DNA of 64,000 bases from contig NZ_QDFY01000001.1 of the NCBI RefSeq assembly GCF_003347635.1, positions 1,112,157 to 1,176,156 on the forward strand, read 5' to 3'. The position numbers and the translations under genes were made by a program. This DNA is from Sphingosinicella terrae. Its GTDB lineage: Bacteria; Pseudomonadota; Alphaproteobacteria; Sphingomonadales; Sphingomonadaceae. The notes beneath the pieces are model-generated. The model did no database searches. It saw only the letters and a program-made list of their open reading frames with translations, and had not been told where the DNA came from. Of the stretch, positions 1-8,567 are shown one piece after another (within the stretch, counting starts at the first letter, position 1; each line of letters starts with the position of its first letter).

Positions 1-1675
1 AGAAATAGGCGGCGAGGTTGAGCCGGATGCGTCCGCCGGCAAATTCGTTCTTGGCGCCGATCTCGAAGGCATCCAGGGTCTCGGGATCAACGGGGCCCGG
101 CGTCGCCGGCGAGGCGACGTTGTAGGCGCCCGACTTGAAGCCGGAGCTGTATGTTCCGTAGAGCAGGGTCTCGCCGATCCGGTAATCGAGCGTGATCTTC
201 GGCGTGAACCGGCTCCAGCCGATCGTGTCCCGCGGATAGGTCGTTCGGGTGCCCGGCAGTTCCACCAGATCGGCGCCGGTCAGATAGCTGAAAGCGTCGA
301 ACCGTTTCTCGTCCCGGGTGAAGCGGCCGCCGAGCGTGAGCCGGAAATCGTCGCTGAGGAAGCCCAGCGGCATCGTTGCCTGTCCGAACGCCGCGTAGGA
401 GCTCAGATGGACGACGCTGTTGTTGAACGCGGCGACGATCGGGGGCGGCAGGAAGATGCTACCCGGCGAGATGGTAGCCTGGGGTTCGAAGGCGGAGCGC
501 TCATTGTAGTAATAGAGACCGAGAATCCAGCTGATCCGGCTCCCGCTCGGCGAGAGCAGCTGGAGCTCCTGGCTGAAGGCGCGGCTCGAAATCGGATTCG
601 CGTAGGAATTGAGGACCGGCGCCGACGTGCCGTCGAGGTCGTTGATGCTGAGTCCGCCGTCGAGGTCGCGATATCCGCTGAGGCTGACGAACTGGGCCCA
701 GCCGAAGTCGACATCGGCACGGAGCATGGCCGAGATCTGCTGCGGCTCGAAGATCTGAGGATAATCCGAGTCGATCGTCCGGCGTCGGATGATGACCGGC
801 GCGCCGAGTAGATAAGCCAGCGCGTCAGGCTGGATATTGCGGAACGCCGCCTCCTCGAAGCCGCGCGAACGCTGATATTCGAAGCTGCCGGTGAGCGTGA
901 AGTTCGAGGCGGGGTTCCAGACGCCGCGGACGCGAACGCCGTAAGAGGTCTGATGATCCGGCTCGCCGACGATGTTTGGGTTGATCTTGGTCAGGTAGGT
1001 GTCGCGGCGGCTGAAGGCACCGTAGATGCCGAGCGCGAGCGTGTCGGTGACGCCACCCGACACGAAACCCGAAATCTGGGTGAGATCGTAATTGCCGTAG
1101 GTGGCGGTGAGCCGTCCCTCGAGCTCCTGACGCGGCGTCAGCGTGTAGACGTTGACCGCGCCGCCGACCGCATTGCGCCCGTAGAGCGTGCCCTGGGGCC
1201 CCTGCAGCACCTCGATCCGGTCGACGCCGAGCAGGCCCTGAAGCACCGCCGTCGTGTTGGCGACGAAGACGCCGTCGACATAGGTCGCGACGCTCGGATC
1301 CGCGTTCGGGGCGGTGATGTCGGAGCCGATCCCACGCAGGAATGGCTGAGCGAAGGAAGAGGCCTGGTTGTAGACGAGGGTAGGAACGGCGAACTGGATG
1401 TCGCGGGTGGTCTCGATGCCATTGGCCTCGAGCGCACCGCCGCCGACGGAAGCGACCGAGATCGGCACGTCCTGCAGATTCTCCGCCCGGCGCTGTGCCG
1501 TAACGACGATGTCGGCGAGGCCCTGATCGTCCTGGGAGACCGCTCCGCTTTCTGCTTCCACCGCGCCGGACTCGACCGCCGAATCGATCGTCTGCGCCGG
1601 CGCAGCGACGCTCCACAAGCAAGCCGCCGTGGCGATCGCCAGACCGGACGCACTCCGCAGGTCACTGATCTTCAT
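1..1675 (-). CDS. TonB-dependent outer-membrane receptor (partial, C-terminus beyond left edge)
   Basis: This is an outer-membrane receptor that would import a bulky or scarce substrate using TonB energy. The first 558 codons are visible, read from ATG at 1675. Residues 1-28 look like a signal peptide ending in AAPAQ. A TonB-box-like segment DIVVTAQRR follows at about 55-63. The plug domain shows FLRGIG (about 112-117) and GPQGTLYGRNAVGG (about 159-172). The frame stays open to base 1, where it reads EIGAKNEF and LNLAAY, typical of a late beta-barrel strand, so roughly the last quarter is missing. It diverges from the aldehyde dehydrogenase at 1846. The family is certain; the substrate is unknown, though the neighbours suggest an aromatic or isoprenoid carbon source. 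Confidence 0.93.
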   Translation of the reverse strand, partial: MKISDLRSASGLAIATAACLWSVAAPAQTIDSAVESGAVEAESGAVSQDDQGLADIVVTAQRRAENLQDVPISVASVGGGALEANGIETTRDIQFAVPTLVYNQASSFAQPFLRGIGSDITAPNADPSVATYVDGVFVANTTAVLQGLLGVDRIEVLQGPQGTLYGRNAVGGAVNVYTLTPRQELEGRLTATYGNYDLTQISGFVSGGVTDTLALGIYGAFSRRDTYLTKINPNIVGEPDHQTSYGVRVRGVWNPASNFTLTGSFEYQRSRGFEEAAFRNIQPDALAYLLGAPVIIRRRTIDSDYPQIFEPQQISAMLRADVDFGWAQFVSLSGYRDLDGGLSINDLDGTSAPVLNSYANPISSRAFSQELQLLSPSGSRISWILGLYYYNERSAFEPQATISPGSIFLPPPIVAAFNNSVVHLSSYAAFGQATMPLGFLSDDFRLTLGGRFTRDEKRFDAFSYLTGADLVELPGTRTTYPRDTIGWSRFTPKITLDYRIGETLLYGTYSSGFKSGAYNVASPATPGPVDPETLDAFEIGAKNEFAGGRIRLNLAAYF

Positions 1676-1765
1676 CGATTCCTCTCCCCGTCAACCGCTT
1701 GGCCCGCCCGAAATTTCAGTGCGGAAGCGAAAAGTTCAGCGTCCTGATCGTATGCTGACGTAACA

Positions 1766-1797
1766 GTTGCGTATCCGACGAAATAATCGTACGCAAC
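1766..1797. promoter_or_regulatory. Inverted repeat in divergent promoter (GTTGCGTA-N16-TACGCAAC)
   Basis: The arms GTTGCGTA (1766-1773) and TACGCAAC (1790-1797) are perfect reverse complements separated by 16 bases. They lie in the 170-base AT-richer gap between the TonB receptor (start 1675) and the aldehyde dehydrogenase (start 1846). The right arm overlaps the palindrome CGTACG. Upstream, GTATGCTGACGTAAC (1750-1764) resembles GCATGC/GTAA words in other gaps of the window. An operator serving both directions is inferred. Confidence 0.45.
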
Positions 1798-1845
1798 AGT
1801 TTAATTAACGACCGGCGAACGCCGACGTCCGGGAGAGGCGAGACG

Positions 1846-3303
1846 ATGAGCGAACAAGCAGGCATGAGCGGAAGGGCGGAGCGACAGCCGACTGAAGAGA
1901 CGGACATTCCGGTCTACGATCCGGCCACCGGCGAGCGGATCGCACAGGTCCGCTCGGGCGGCGAAGCCGAGATCGATGAGGCCGTCGGCGCGGCCCGGGG
2001 GAGCTTCAACTCGGCGGTCTGGCGCGGGCTCCCGGCTTCCGTCCGCGCGCGGACCCTGTGGCGCGCGGCGGATCTCATCGAGGACAAGGCCGAGGCGCTG
2101 ATCGCGCTCGAATCGCGCAACAACGGCATGCCGCGGACCCTGGCCGAGTTCACCATCCGCAACGGGGCCGAGACCTTTCGCTACCATGCCGGCTGGGTGA
2201 CGAAGATCCACGGCCAGACCAGCGGGATCGTCACTGAAGGGGCAATCGGCGGCGGCCGGGCGGAATATCATGCGTATACGCGGCGGGAGCCGATCGGCGT
2301 CGCCGGATTGATCACGCCGTGGAACGTGCCGATCGCCATGGCCTGCGCGAAACTTGCGCCCGCTCTCGCCGCCGGGTGCAGCGCCGTCATCAAGCCAGCC
2401 GAGGAAACGCCCCTGACCACGATGGAGCTTGGGACGATCCTGGTGGAAGCGGGCATTCCCGAAGGGGTGGTCAACGTCGTCACCGGTCGCGGCGAGCGCG
2501 CCGGCGCGGCGCTGGCCGCACATCCCAACGTCGACAAGATCGGTTTCACCGGATCGACCGAGGTCGGCAAGCAGATCGTCAAGGCAGCCGCCGGGAATCT
2601 CAAGAAAGTGACGCTCGAGCTCGGCGGCAAATCGCCGGTGATCGTGTTCGACGACGCCGATCTGGCCGCCGCGGTCCCCGGCGCGGCAATTGGGATCTTC
2701 GCCAATTCGGGCCAGGCCTGCATCGCCGGTTCGAGACTGTTCGTCCACCGGAAAGTCTTTGAGCCAGTCGTGGAAGGGCTCGCCGCGATCGCGAAGTCGC
2801 TGCGCCTCGGCAGCGGGCTCGACTCCGGCACGGATCTCGGACCACTGATCAGCCCGCGCCAGACCGAGCGGGTGATCGGCTTCATCGAGGAGGGACGCAG
2901 CGCGGGCGTGGAAGTGGTGACCGGTGGCCGGCGCCTCGACCGACCGGGCAATTTCGTCGAGCCGACTGTGCTCACCGGCGTCACCACCGACATGCGCCTC
3001 TACCGGGAGGAAATATTCGGGCCCGTCCTCGCCGTCATCCCCTTCGACGAGGAAGAGGAAGCGCTCGCCGCCGCCAATGACAGCAGCTACGGGCTGGCGG
3101 CCGCCGTCTGGACCCGGGACATCGGCCGCGCCCATCGCCTCGCGGCCGAGCTGCAGGCGGGAACAGTCTGGCTGAACTGCCAGCTGGCCAACGATCTCGG
3201 CATGCCGTTCGGCGGCTACAAGCAGTCGGGATGGGGGCGCGAGAATGGCTGGGACGGCATCGAGGCCTATCTCCAGACCAAGTCCGTCTTCGCGCAGATC
3301 TGA
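1846..3303 (+). CDS. NAD(P)-dependent aldehyde dehydrogenase
   Basis: This cytoplasmic enzyme oxidises an aldehyde to the carboxylic acid. The 485-residue length is normal for the ALDH superfamily. The oxyanion Asn is in LITPWN (N160), the cofactor-contacting Lys in VIKPAEETPL (K183), the general-base Glu in VTLELGGKSP (E258) and the nucleophile in GQACIAGSR (C292). A GGAGAGG ribosome site precedes the ATG at 1846; ATG at codon 7 is an alternative. The alcohol dehydrogenase starts 15 bases downstream, so the pair would convert alcohol to acid. It could also oxidise a ring-cleavage semialdehyde from the aromatic module further right. The substrate is not determined. Confidence 0.93.
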   Translation: MSEQAGMSGRAERQPTEETDIPVYDPATGERIAQVRSGGEAEIDEAVGAARGSFNSAVWRGLPASVRARTLWRAADLIEDKAEALIALESRNNGMPRTLAEFTIRNGAETFRYHAGWVTKIHGQTSGIVTEGAIGGGRAEYHAYTRREPIGVAGLITPWNVPIAMACAKLAPALAAGCSAVIKPAEETPLTTMELGTILVEAGIPEGVVNVVTGRGERAGAALAAHPNVDKIGFTGSTEVGKQIVKAAAGNLKKVTLELGGKSPVIVFDDADLAAAVPGAAIGIFANSGQACIAGSRLFVHRKVFEPVVEGLAAIAKSLRLGSGLDSGTDLGPLISPRQTERVIGFIEEGRSAGVEVVTGGRRLDRPGNFVEPTVLTGVTTDMRLYREEIFGPVLAVIPFDEEEEALAAANDSSYGLAAAVWTRDIGRAHRLAAELQAGTVWLNCQLANDLGMPFGGYKQSGWGRENGWDGIEAYLQTKSVFAQI

Positions 3304-3317
3304 AGAAGGGAAGAGCC

Positions 3318-4406
3318 ATGAAGATCAACGCCGCCATTGCGCGGGAGCCCCACGGCGCGTTCGTCATCGAGCCTGCCGAGCTGGACACGCCGCGCGAGGA
3401 CGAAATCGTGGTGCGCCTGGTCGCCACCGGCATTTGCCACACCGATCTCGCGATCGTCGATCAGCTCCTGCCGCTGCCGCTGCCGATGGTGCTGGGGCAT
3501 GAAGGCGCCGGCATCGTCGAACAGGTCGGCGATGCGGTGACTGCGCTGGTCCCGGGCGACCCGGTCGTCCTCACGTTCATGAGCTGCGCCCATTGCGGCA
3601 GCTGCCTGGACCATCATCCGGCCTATTGCACAGACTATCCGGCGCTCAACTTCGCCGGCACCCGCCTCGATGGCACCCCACTTGTCACCGACGCATCCGG
3701 TGCGCCGGTTGGCGCCGCGTTCTTCGGCCAGTCCTCCTTCGCCAGCCACGCCATCGCCAAGGCCCGCAACGCGGTGAAGCTGGACTCCGCGGGGTCGCTG
3801 GAGCTGTACGGCCCGCTCGGCTGCGGCCTGTCGACCGGCGCCGGCACGATCTTCAACGTGCTGAAACCAGCGCCGCACACTGTGCTCGCCATCTTCGGGG
3901 CCGGGGCGCTCGGCATGGCCGCCATCCTCGCCGCCCGAAGCCTCGGCGTGGAGCGGATCGTCGCCGTCGACCGGGTCGCGGCGCGGCTCGAGCTGGCGCG
4001 CGAGCTCGGCGCTTCCGACGTCATCGACACCGGCCGGGAGGATCTCGCCGAGGGAATGGCCGCGATCGGCGGTATCGACCAGGCGGTCGATACCTCGGGC
4101 GCCGCGACCCTGATCGAGGCTGCCGTCGCCGCGCTCAGGCCGGGAGGCACCTGTGCCCTGCTCGGAGCGGGATCGGACAGAGAAATCCGCGTCGACATCC
4201 TGCCCTTCATCAACGGCAAGGTGCTGCGCGGAGTTGTCCATGGCGACTGCGACCCTGCGATCCTGATCCCGCGGCTGGTCGAGATGCACCGGCGAGGCGC
4301 GTTCCCAATCGAGAAGCTGGTCGCCTTCTATCCGCTGGAGCGGATCAACGAAGCGGTGGCCGACAGCCTCTCCGGAAAGACGGTGAAACCCATCATCCGC
4401 TTCTGA
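3318..4406 (+). CDS. Zinc-dependent alcohol dehydrogenase (aryl/benzyl alcohol type)
   Basis: This is a medium-chain dehydrogenase that would oxidise an alcohol to an aldehyde with NAD. Catalytic zinc ligands are visible as C40 in GICHTD and H61 in GHEG. The structural zinc lobe is complete (C90, C93, C96, C104, spacing C-x2-C-x2-C-x7-C). The Rossmann motif GAGALG follows near the middle. Translation from ATG 3318 gives 362 residues, preceded by GAAGGGAAGAG. An in-frame ATG at 3231 lies inside the ALDH gene and is unlikely to be used. The subfamily resembles benzyl-alcohol dehydrogenases, and pairing with the ALDH supports an alcohol-to-acid step. Confidence 0.92.
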   Translation: MKINAAIAREPHGAFVIEPAELDTPREDEIVVRLVATGICHTDLAIVDQLLPLPLPMVLGHEGAGIVEQVGDAVTALVPGDPVVLTFMSCAHCGSCLDHHPAYCTDYPALNFAGTRLDGTPLVTDASGAPVGAAFFGQSSFASHAIAKARNAVKLDSAGSLELYGPLGCGLSTGAGTIFNVLKPAPHTVLAIFGAGALGMAAILAARSLGVERIVAVDRVAARLELARELGASDVIDTGREDLAEGMAAIGGIDQAVDTSGAATLIEAAVAALRPGGTCALLGAGSDREIRVDILPFINGKVLRGVVHGDCDPAILIPRLVEMHRRGAFPIEKLVAFYPLERINEAVADSLSGKTVKPIIRF

Positions 4407-4467
4407 CCCATCGTTGCCGCCGCCCCGGAGACGCCGGCGATCGGTCTTGGCGCCCAGTCGAATCGGA

Positions 4468-5829
4468 TCAGGCTGGCGGATCCCGAGCGACTCGGGCCAA
4501 GTCCGCGGCGAGGTCGCGCAGCTGCTTGGGGAACGTATTGTAGCCGATGCTGGCGATGCGGAGATCCTGATCGCCGCCGCTTTCGAACAGCTTGCGCGCA
4601 CCGCCGGTGAGGATCGACAGGTGCAGCGTGCGCCACACCGTGAAGAAATTCATCCGCGCGTCCGGAATCGGTCTTCCGCCAGCCGCGACATACGCCTCCA
4701 TGAACTCGGTCCAGGGAAGGATCCGCTCGACCAGATATTTGCAGTAGGTCAGATCCTCGGCCGGATCGCCGGCGTGGGCGAATTCCCAGTCGAGCAAGGC
4801 GGTCAGGCGATCGCCTTCGCCGAGCGTGTTGTGGAGACCCGCATCGCCGTGCACGAGCGCCCGCTCATCGCCAATGGCATCGAGCTGTCCTCGCAGCCAG
4901 GCGAAGGCGCTGTCCATGAGCGGAGTCGGGACAACGTTCCTGCGATAGCGGTCATAGAAGGAGTCGAGCATCGCCCGGACCGGATGCGCCTCCCGGCCCC
5001 AAGTCAGCGTGTCGGCGAGGCCGGCGGCCTCGATGTCCAGCGCATGAAGCCGCCCCAGAGCGGCGGCGAAGGCCCGGACGAATGCCGGCGACGCGTCGCT
5101 CTCGAACAAGGTGCCCATGGCCCGGCCGGGCACGCGGGCGAAGGCGATGAAGCTGCCGCCGACCGGGCCAGTGTCGGTTTCCAGCCATAGTGGCTCGGGG
5201 ACGGGCAGCCCGGCGTCGAAAGCCGCCCGCACCACCGGGTATTCGTAGGTGACCGAAGTGCCGGTGACGCTCGCTTCGAAGTCCTTGCGCACGACGATCT
5301 CGCGCGCGCCTTTGGCCGAGGCGATGTCGATCAGGATCGTGCCCTTGGATCGCCCGCCGGGAACCGGGACGATGCGGCCTGCGGCTATCTCCGGATCGTC
5401 GGGAAAGCGGCCGCGCAAATAAGCGGTGAAAGCTTGCGGGTCGACGCTCAGCTCGCCCGCCGATCGCTTCTGCGAGGCCGGCGCCTTGGCGGCCGCGACG
5501 ATGGCCGATTCCAGTGCCCCCCGACGCTCCTGCTCGGCCGCCGAAACCGCCGCAATGACACCGTCCGACCATTCGCCACCGGCCTCGCCCAGCCGCGCGG
5601 CCAGCTCCTCCGGCGTGAGCGCCTCGCCGATCACGGGCTCGAGGGAAGCGAGGAGGCTGTCCTCGTCAAACCCCGTTTCCGCCTCGACCGCAAGCCGCGC
5701 GAGCAGCATGTCCATCAGCTCGGCGCGGAAGCGTGCCTGAGGCGACTGCAGGTCGAGCTTGAGATCATCGCGCAGCGCCGCCAGCAGCGCGCGGAGCTTG
5801 GCGGCGAGAAGGGGTGCGGGCGCGGCCAT
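4468..5829 (-). CDS. APH-family phosphotransferase with intact active site (LvaA/ACAD10-kinase-like)
   Basis: This protein-kinase-fold phosphotransferase has 453 residues. All landmarks are present: ATP-site Lys in VVRKD (K182), Brenner motif LVHGDAGLHNTL (H327, D329, N334) and metal-site LLDWEFAHAGDP (D347). Residues 1-125 form an extra helical N-terminal region. Relatives in acyl-CoA clusters include LvaA, which phosphorylates 4-hydroxyvaleryl-CoA, and the kinase halves of ACAD10/ACAD11; that role is inferred here. The start overlaps the stop of the 160-residue gene as TGATG, so the two are translationally coupled. Antibiotic resistance is an unlikely role in this context. Confidence 0.82.
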   Translation of the reverse strand: MAAPAPLLAAKLRALLAALRDDLKLDLQSPQARFRAELMDMLLARLAVEAETGFDEDSLLASLEPVIGEALTPEELAARLGEAGGEWSDGVIAAVSAAEQERRGALESAIVAAAKAPASQKRSAGELSVDPQAFTAYLRGRFPDDPEIAAGRIVPVPGGRSKGTILIDIASAKGAREIVVRKDFEASVTGTSVTYEYPVVRAAFDAGLPVPEPLWLETDTGPVGGSFIAFARVPGRAMGTLFESDASPAFVRAFAAALGRLHALDIEAAGLADTLTWGREAHPVRAMLDSFYDRYRRNVVPTPLMDSAFAWLRGQLDAIGDERALVHGDAGLHNTLGEGDRLTALLDWEFAHAGDPAEDLTYCKYLVERILPWTEFMEAYVAAGGRPIPDARMNFFTVWRTLHLSILTGGARKLFESGGDQDLRIASIGYNTFPKQLRDLAADLARVARDPPA

Positions 5830-6311
5830 CAGACCGGCCGCCCGACATAGACCGGGAAGAAATAGGCGCGCTCGCGCTCAAGGTGGCGGTCGAGATAGGC
5901 GCGAAGACGGGCGTGCAGATCATCGGCCTGCGCCGCCCCTTTGCGGGCGTGGCAGGCGACGAGCAGCTCGTCGACGAGCGTACGGCCGACAAGATTGAGG
6001 TCGAGGAGCTGGTCCACCGCAGGATATCCGATCGAGAGGTCGCTCTGTCGGGTCCTGAAGTCGTCGATCCTGGAGGCGATCCCGTCGGCGGCCAATCCGG
6101 AAGCGCTGGCCGCGGCGAGCGTTTCGGCCAGGTCCGCATTGTCCTCGAACAGCATCGGTCCTTCGCCGGCAACCCGCGCGAGGAGGTGAGAGAGGATGAC
6201 GTCCACGCTGCGCAGCGCGCTCGCCGCCCACTGGTCGGTGACGGTCGGCGCGACATAGTCGCGCAGCGCCTGCTGGGACGCGTCGATCATCTGCTGCACG
6301 GTCGGCTTCAT
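5829..6311 (-). CDS. Small helical protein coupled to APH kinase (possible LvaB/DUF6285-like partner)
   Basis: The product has 160 residues, is predicted mostly helical, and has no signal peptide or membrane segment. I do not recognise it with certainty. In the levulinate pathway, kinase LvaA needs a small partner, LvaB (DUF6285). The position of this gene, overlapping the intact kinase by one base (TGATG), makes a similar role plausible. Its segment ALRDYVAPTV followed by VDVILSHLLARVAGEG resembles the kinase's N-terminal LRDDLKLDL and LMDMLLARLAVEAE, so the small protein and the kinase extension may share a fold. GAGGA precedes the ATG. Confidence 0.6.
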   Translation of the reverse strand: MKPTVQQMIDASQQALRDYVAPTVTDQWAASALRSVDVILSHLLARVAGEGPMLFEDNADLAETLAAASASGLAADGIASRIDDFRTRQSDLSIGYPAVDQLLDLNLVGRTLVDELLVACHARKGAAQADDLHARLRAYLDRHLERERAYFFPVYVGRPV

Positions 6312-6322
6312 CCAATCCTCGC

Positions 6323-7375
6323 TCAGCTGGCCGCGTTTTCAGGGCGGTACGGACTCTTGCGCCACTGGGTGACGATGGCGGCCGCCTCGTCGATGGGCTT
6401 GCCGATCATCATGCCGAGCAGCTGCTCGAACAGCTTGACCCGGCCGAAGCCGAGGTTGAGCCGGGACACCCTCCTATCCTCTCCGGACAGGAAGGCGCGC
6501 AGGCCGTTGTTCAACGTCGGCACGGCCTTCCACACCTCCCACACCCGGTAGAAGTCGAGATTCTCCATCGGCAGCCGGAAGCCGGCGACGTCCTCATAAT
6601 GGGCGATGGTGACCTCGGGATCGCCGAGCGTGAGCATGCCCTGCGACAGCGCCCAGTCCTGGGTGGGATCGCCGGCGAAGGCGAGCTCCCAGTCGCTCAT
6701 CGCGACGATCCGATCGTCCTTCCATATTTCCTCGCCCATGCCGTTATTTCCCTTGCACACGGAGACGCGGGGCGCGTTGCGGGGGAGATGCTCCTCCAGC
6801 CAGTAGGCCGCCTCGGTGACGAGCGGCATTGGGTCGGTGCGGATCGTCTGCCAGCGACCGATCCAGAGATCGAAATCGTGACGCGCTGCCTCCTCCGGCG
6901 AGGCAGGCACATCCATGAACCGGGTGAAGCCGCCGGCTTCCAGGTCGAGCGTATGCAACGTCGCCAGCTTCTCGGCGTGATCGAGCGCCACGCGCTGCCG
7001 CCGGGCCGCCGCCTCGGCGCCTTCGTCATAGAGGCCGGGCAGATCGTTCGATCCGTCGACCAGGCGCCTGACCATCACCGGCCGACCGTTCGCCACCTCT
7101 GCCGCCGCGTCGAACCAGAGCGGCTCCGCCACCGGGACTGCGGTCGGATAGAGGTGCTGCATCACCTTCCATTCGAACTCGAGCGGAACCGGGCAGATGG
7201 GCCCCCCGACGGAGTCGGTGCGGAAGATGTAGCCGCCCTCGGCAGCGCCTTCCTGGGTCCACACCAGATAGGTTTCGCGGGAAATCCCCGGAAAGGTGCG
7301 CTTGATCCGCGTCACGCGCGCGCCGCTTCCCAAGCGTGCCTCGAAATAGGCGCCGATGCTGGCTTCGTCGATCAT
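6323..7375 (-). CDS. APH-family protein with degenerate catalytic residues (putative pseudokinase)
   Basis: This 350-residue APH-fold protein shares ISRETYLVW, SDWELAFAGDP (D228) and overall layout with aminoglycoside-phosphotransferase-like acyl-CoA-cluster kinases. The catalytic loop HGDxxxxN is replaced by CKGNNGMGEE: K208 for His, N210 for the catalytic Asp, Glu for the Asn. The usual ATP-site Lys position appears to be Arg (FRTD, about 52). Phosphotransfer by the canonical mechanism is therefore doubtful. It may bind an acyl-CoA, regulate the intact kinase, or belong to a subfamily with other chemistry. The start overlaps the preceding stop as ATGA and 11 bases separate it from the next gene. 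Confidence 0.8.
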   Translation of the reverse strand: MIDEASIGAYFEARLGSGARVTRIKRTFPGISRETYLVWTQEGAAEGGYIFRTDSVGGPICPVPLEFEWKVMQHLYPTAVPVAEPLWFDAAAEVANGRPVMVRRLVDGSNDLPGLYDEGAEAAARRQRVALDHAEKLATLHTLDLEAGGFTRFMDVPASPEEAARHDFDLWIGRWQTIRTDPMPLVTEAAYWLEEHLPRNAPRVSVCKGNNGMGEEIWKDDRIVAMSDWELAFAGDPTQDWALSQGMLTLGDPEVTIAHYEDVAGFRLPMENLDFYRVWEVWKAVPTLNNGLRAFLSGEDRRVSRLNLGFGRVKLFEQLLGMMIGKPIDEAAAIVTQWRKSPYRPENAAS

Positions 7376-8511
7376 CCTTCAAATCCGAACCGGGGGTGGT
7401 CGCCGATCACGAACAGCGGCGTGTAGGCGGAGCCGGGGACGCCGTTGATCTCGCAGACCGAAAGCTGCTCGCGATGCTTCGTCTTGCCCGTGCTGCCGTC
7501 CGGAAATCCAACCAGCTCGGGATGGGTGAGATCGTAGCTGTCGACCTCGGTCAGCAGCTCGGCGCTGCGGAAGACGCCCTGGCCCTGGCCGTCGACGAAG
7601 CCGCCGTCATAGCCGGCGCCGCGATAGACCCAGGGTCGCCCGACCGCCCTCGCCTCCAGCGTCCACGTGTCGCCGTTCGCGAGGTCGAGCTCGAGCCGGG
7701 CGGTGTCATAGACCCGAGTGCCGGGCACGAAGCTGATGTCGTGCCGGATCTTCACGACTTCGACCGGCTCGCCGTCGCCGTCCCGGACCTCGCCGTCGGT
7801 ATAGATGTGGTTGCCCTCGCCATCCTCGATCACCTGGACGGCGCCGCCCTGCCGGCCGTTCCAGAAGCCGGCATGAAGCAGGAAGAGACCCTTGCCGCCG
7901 GTCCGCGAAGCGGAGGCGACGCCGCCGCCCGAGCGGGTGCCGGTGAACGGCTCGAAGCCGCCGACGCCGGGGCGCACGCCCCAGCTGTGATCCCGCCAGC
8001 CGAACCAGTCCGAGGCCTCGAAACGCTCGCCGTCGATCTCGACGCTGCCGCTGATCGTGCCGAGCTGATTGTAGCGCAGATAATCCGTGTGGAGCCGGCC
8101 GTCGGTCCGGTGGACATGAGGATGCTCGAGCCGCGGCGGCAGCACGTTGCGAAAGGCGATGTCGAGCGCGATCGGATAGTCGCCCGGCTCGAGGACGAAG
8201 CGCAGCTCCCGGAACGGCTCGACGATCTCAAGGCGCAGCGGCCCGATCCGGGCATCGGCGCTGGTCACCGGCCTCAGCGCGCGGGTGAAGCGGACATTGT
8301 GCTGCCGGCGCGAATGGGACTGAACGATCACGAATCCTTCGATCACGTTCATGTTCTTGAATACGGAAATGCCGGCCAGGAACGCGGCTTCCCCGTCGCG
8401 GCTGAACCCGCCCATCAGCTGCCGGTCGTAGAAGCGGTGATCGGTCGAGAGCACGTGATCGAAGGTGAGCGGCCCCTGGTGGTGGAGCGTCTCATCCATC
8501 GCCGTCAGCAT
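7372..8511 (-). CDS. CrtC/AttH-like lipocalin-fold protein (DUF7064/7065 type)
   Basis: This 379-residue soluble protein is of the hydroxyneurosporene-hydratase/AttH-like beta-barrel type. The signature WFGWRDHSWGVR lies near residue 170, followed by beta-rich sequence to the C-terminus PRFGFEG. Families of this kind hydrate or isomerise terpenoid-like substrates, or are uncharacterised, so the reaction is unknown. The first gene of the kinase operon, it starts at ATG 8511 after AAGGAG and ends in an ATGA overlap with the degenerate kinase. A paralogue with the same core (GSRDRSWGVY) is at 20418. A conserved promoter box lies 57-89 bases upstream. Confidence 0.75.
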   Translation of the reverse strand: MLTAMDETLHHQGPLTFDHVLSTDHRFYDRQLMGGFSRDGEAAFLAGISVFKNMNVIEGFVIVQSHSRRQHNVRFTRALRPVTSADARIGPLRLEIVEPFRELRFVLEPGDYPIALDIAFRNVLPPRLEHPHVHRTDGRLHTDYLRYNQLGTISGSVEIDGERFEASDWFGWRDHSWGVRPGVGGFEPFTGTRSGGGVASASRTGGKGLFLLHAGFWNGRQGGAVQVIEDGEGNHIYTDGEVRDGDGEPVEVVKIRHDISFVPGTRVYDTARLELDLANGDTWTLEARAVGRPWVYRGAGYDGGFVDGQGQGVFRSAELLTEVDSYDLTHPELVGFPDGSTGKTKHREQLSVCEINGVPGSAYTPLFVIGDHPRFGFEG

Positions 8512-8567
8512 CGATCCGTCTCCTTCCCGTCGACCCTAGGAGCCGCGGACCCGGGGGTCAATATCGT

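Noticed and set aside
825..1622. Arg-rich minus-strand frame within the TonB receptor
   Set aside because: It is out of frame with the receptor plug motifs, which read through in the other minus frame from ATG 1675.
4407..4467. Terminator between convergent genes
   Set aside because: The gap is GC-rich but shows only short self-complementary words (CGCCGGCG) and no clear stem with a T-run.
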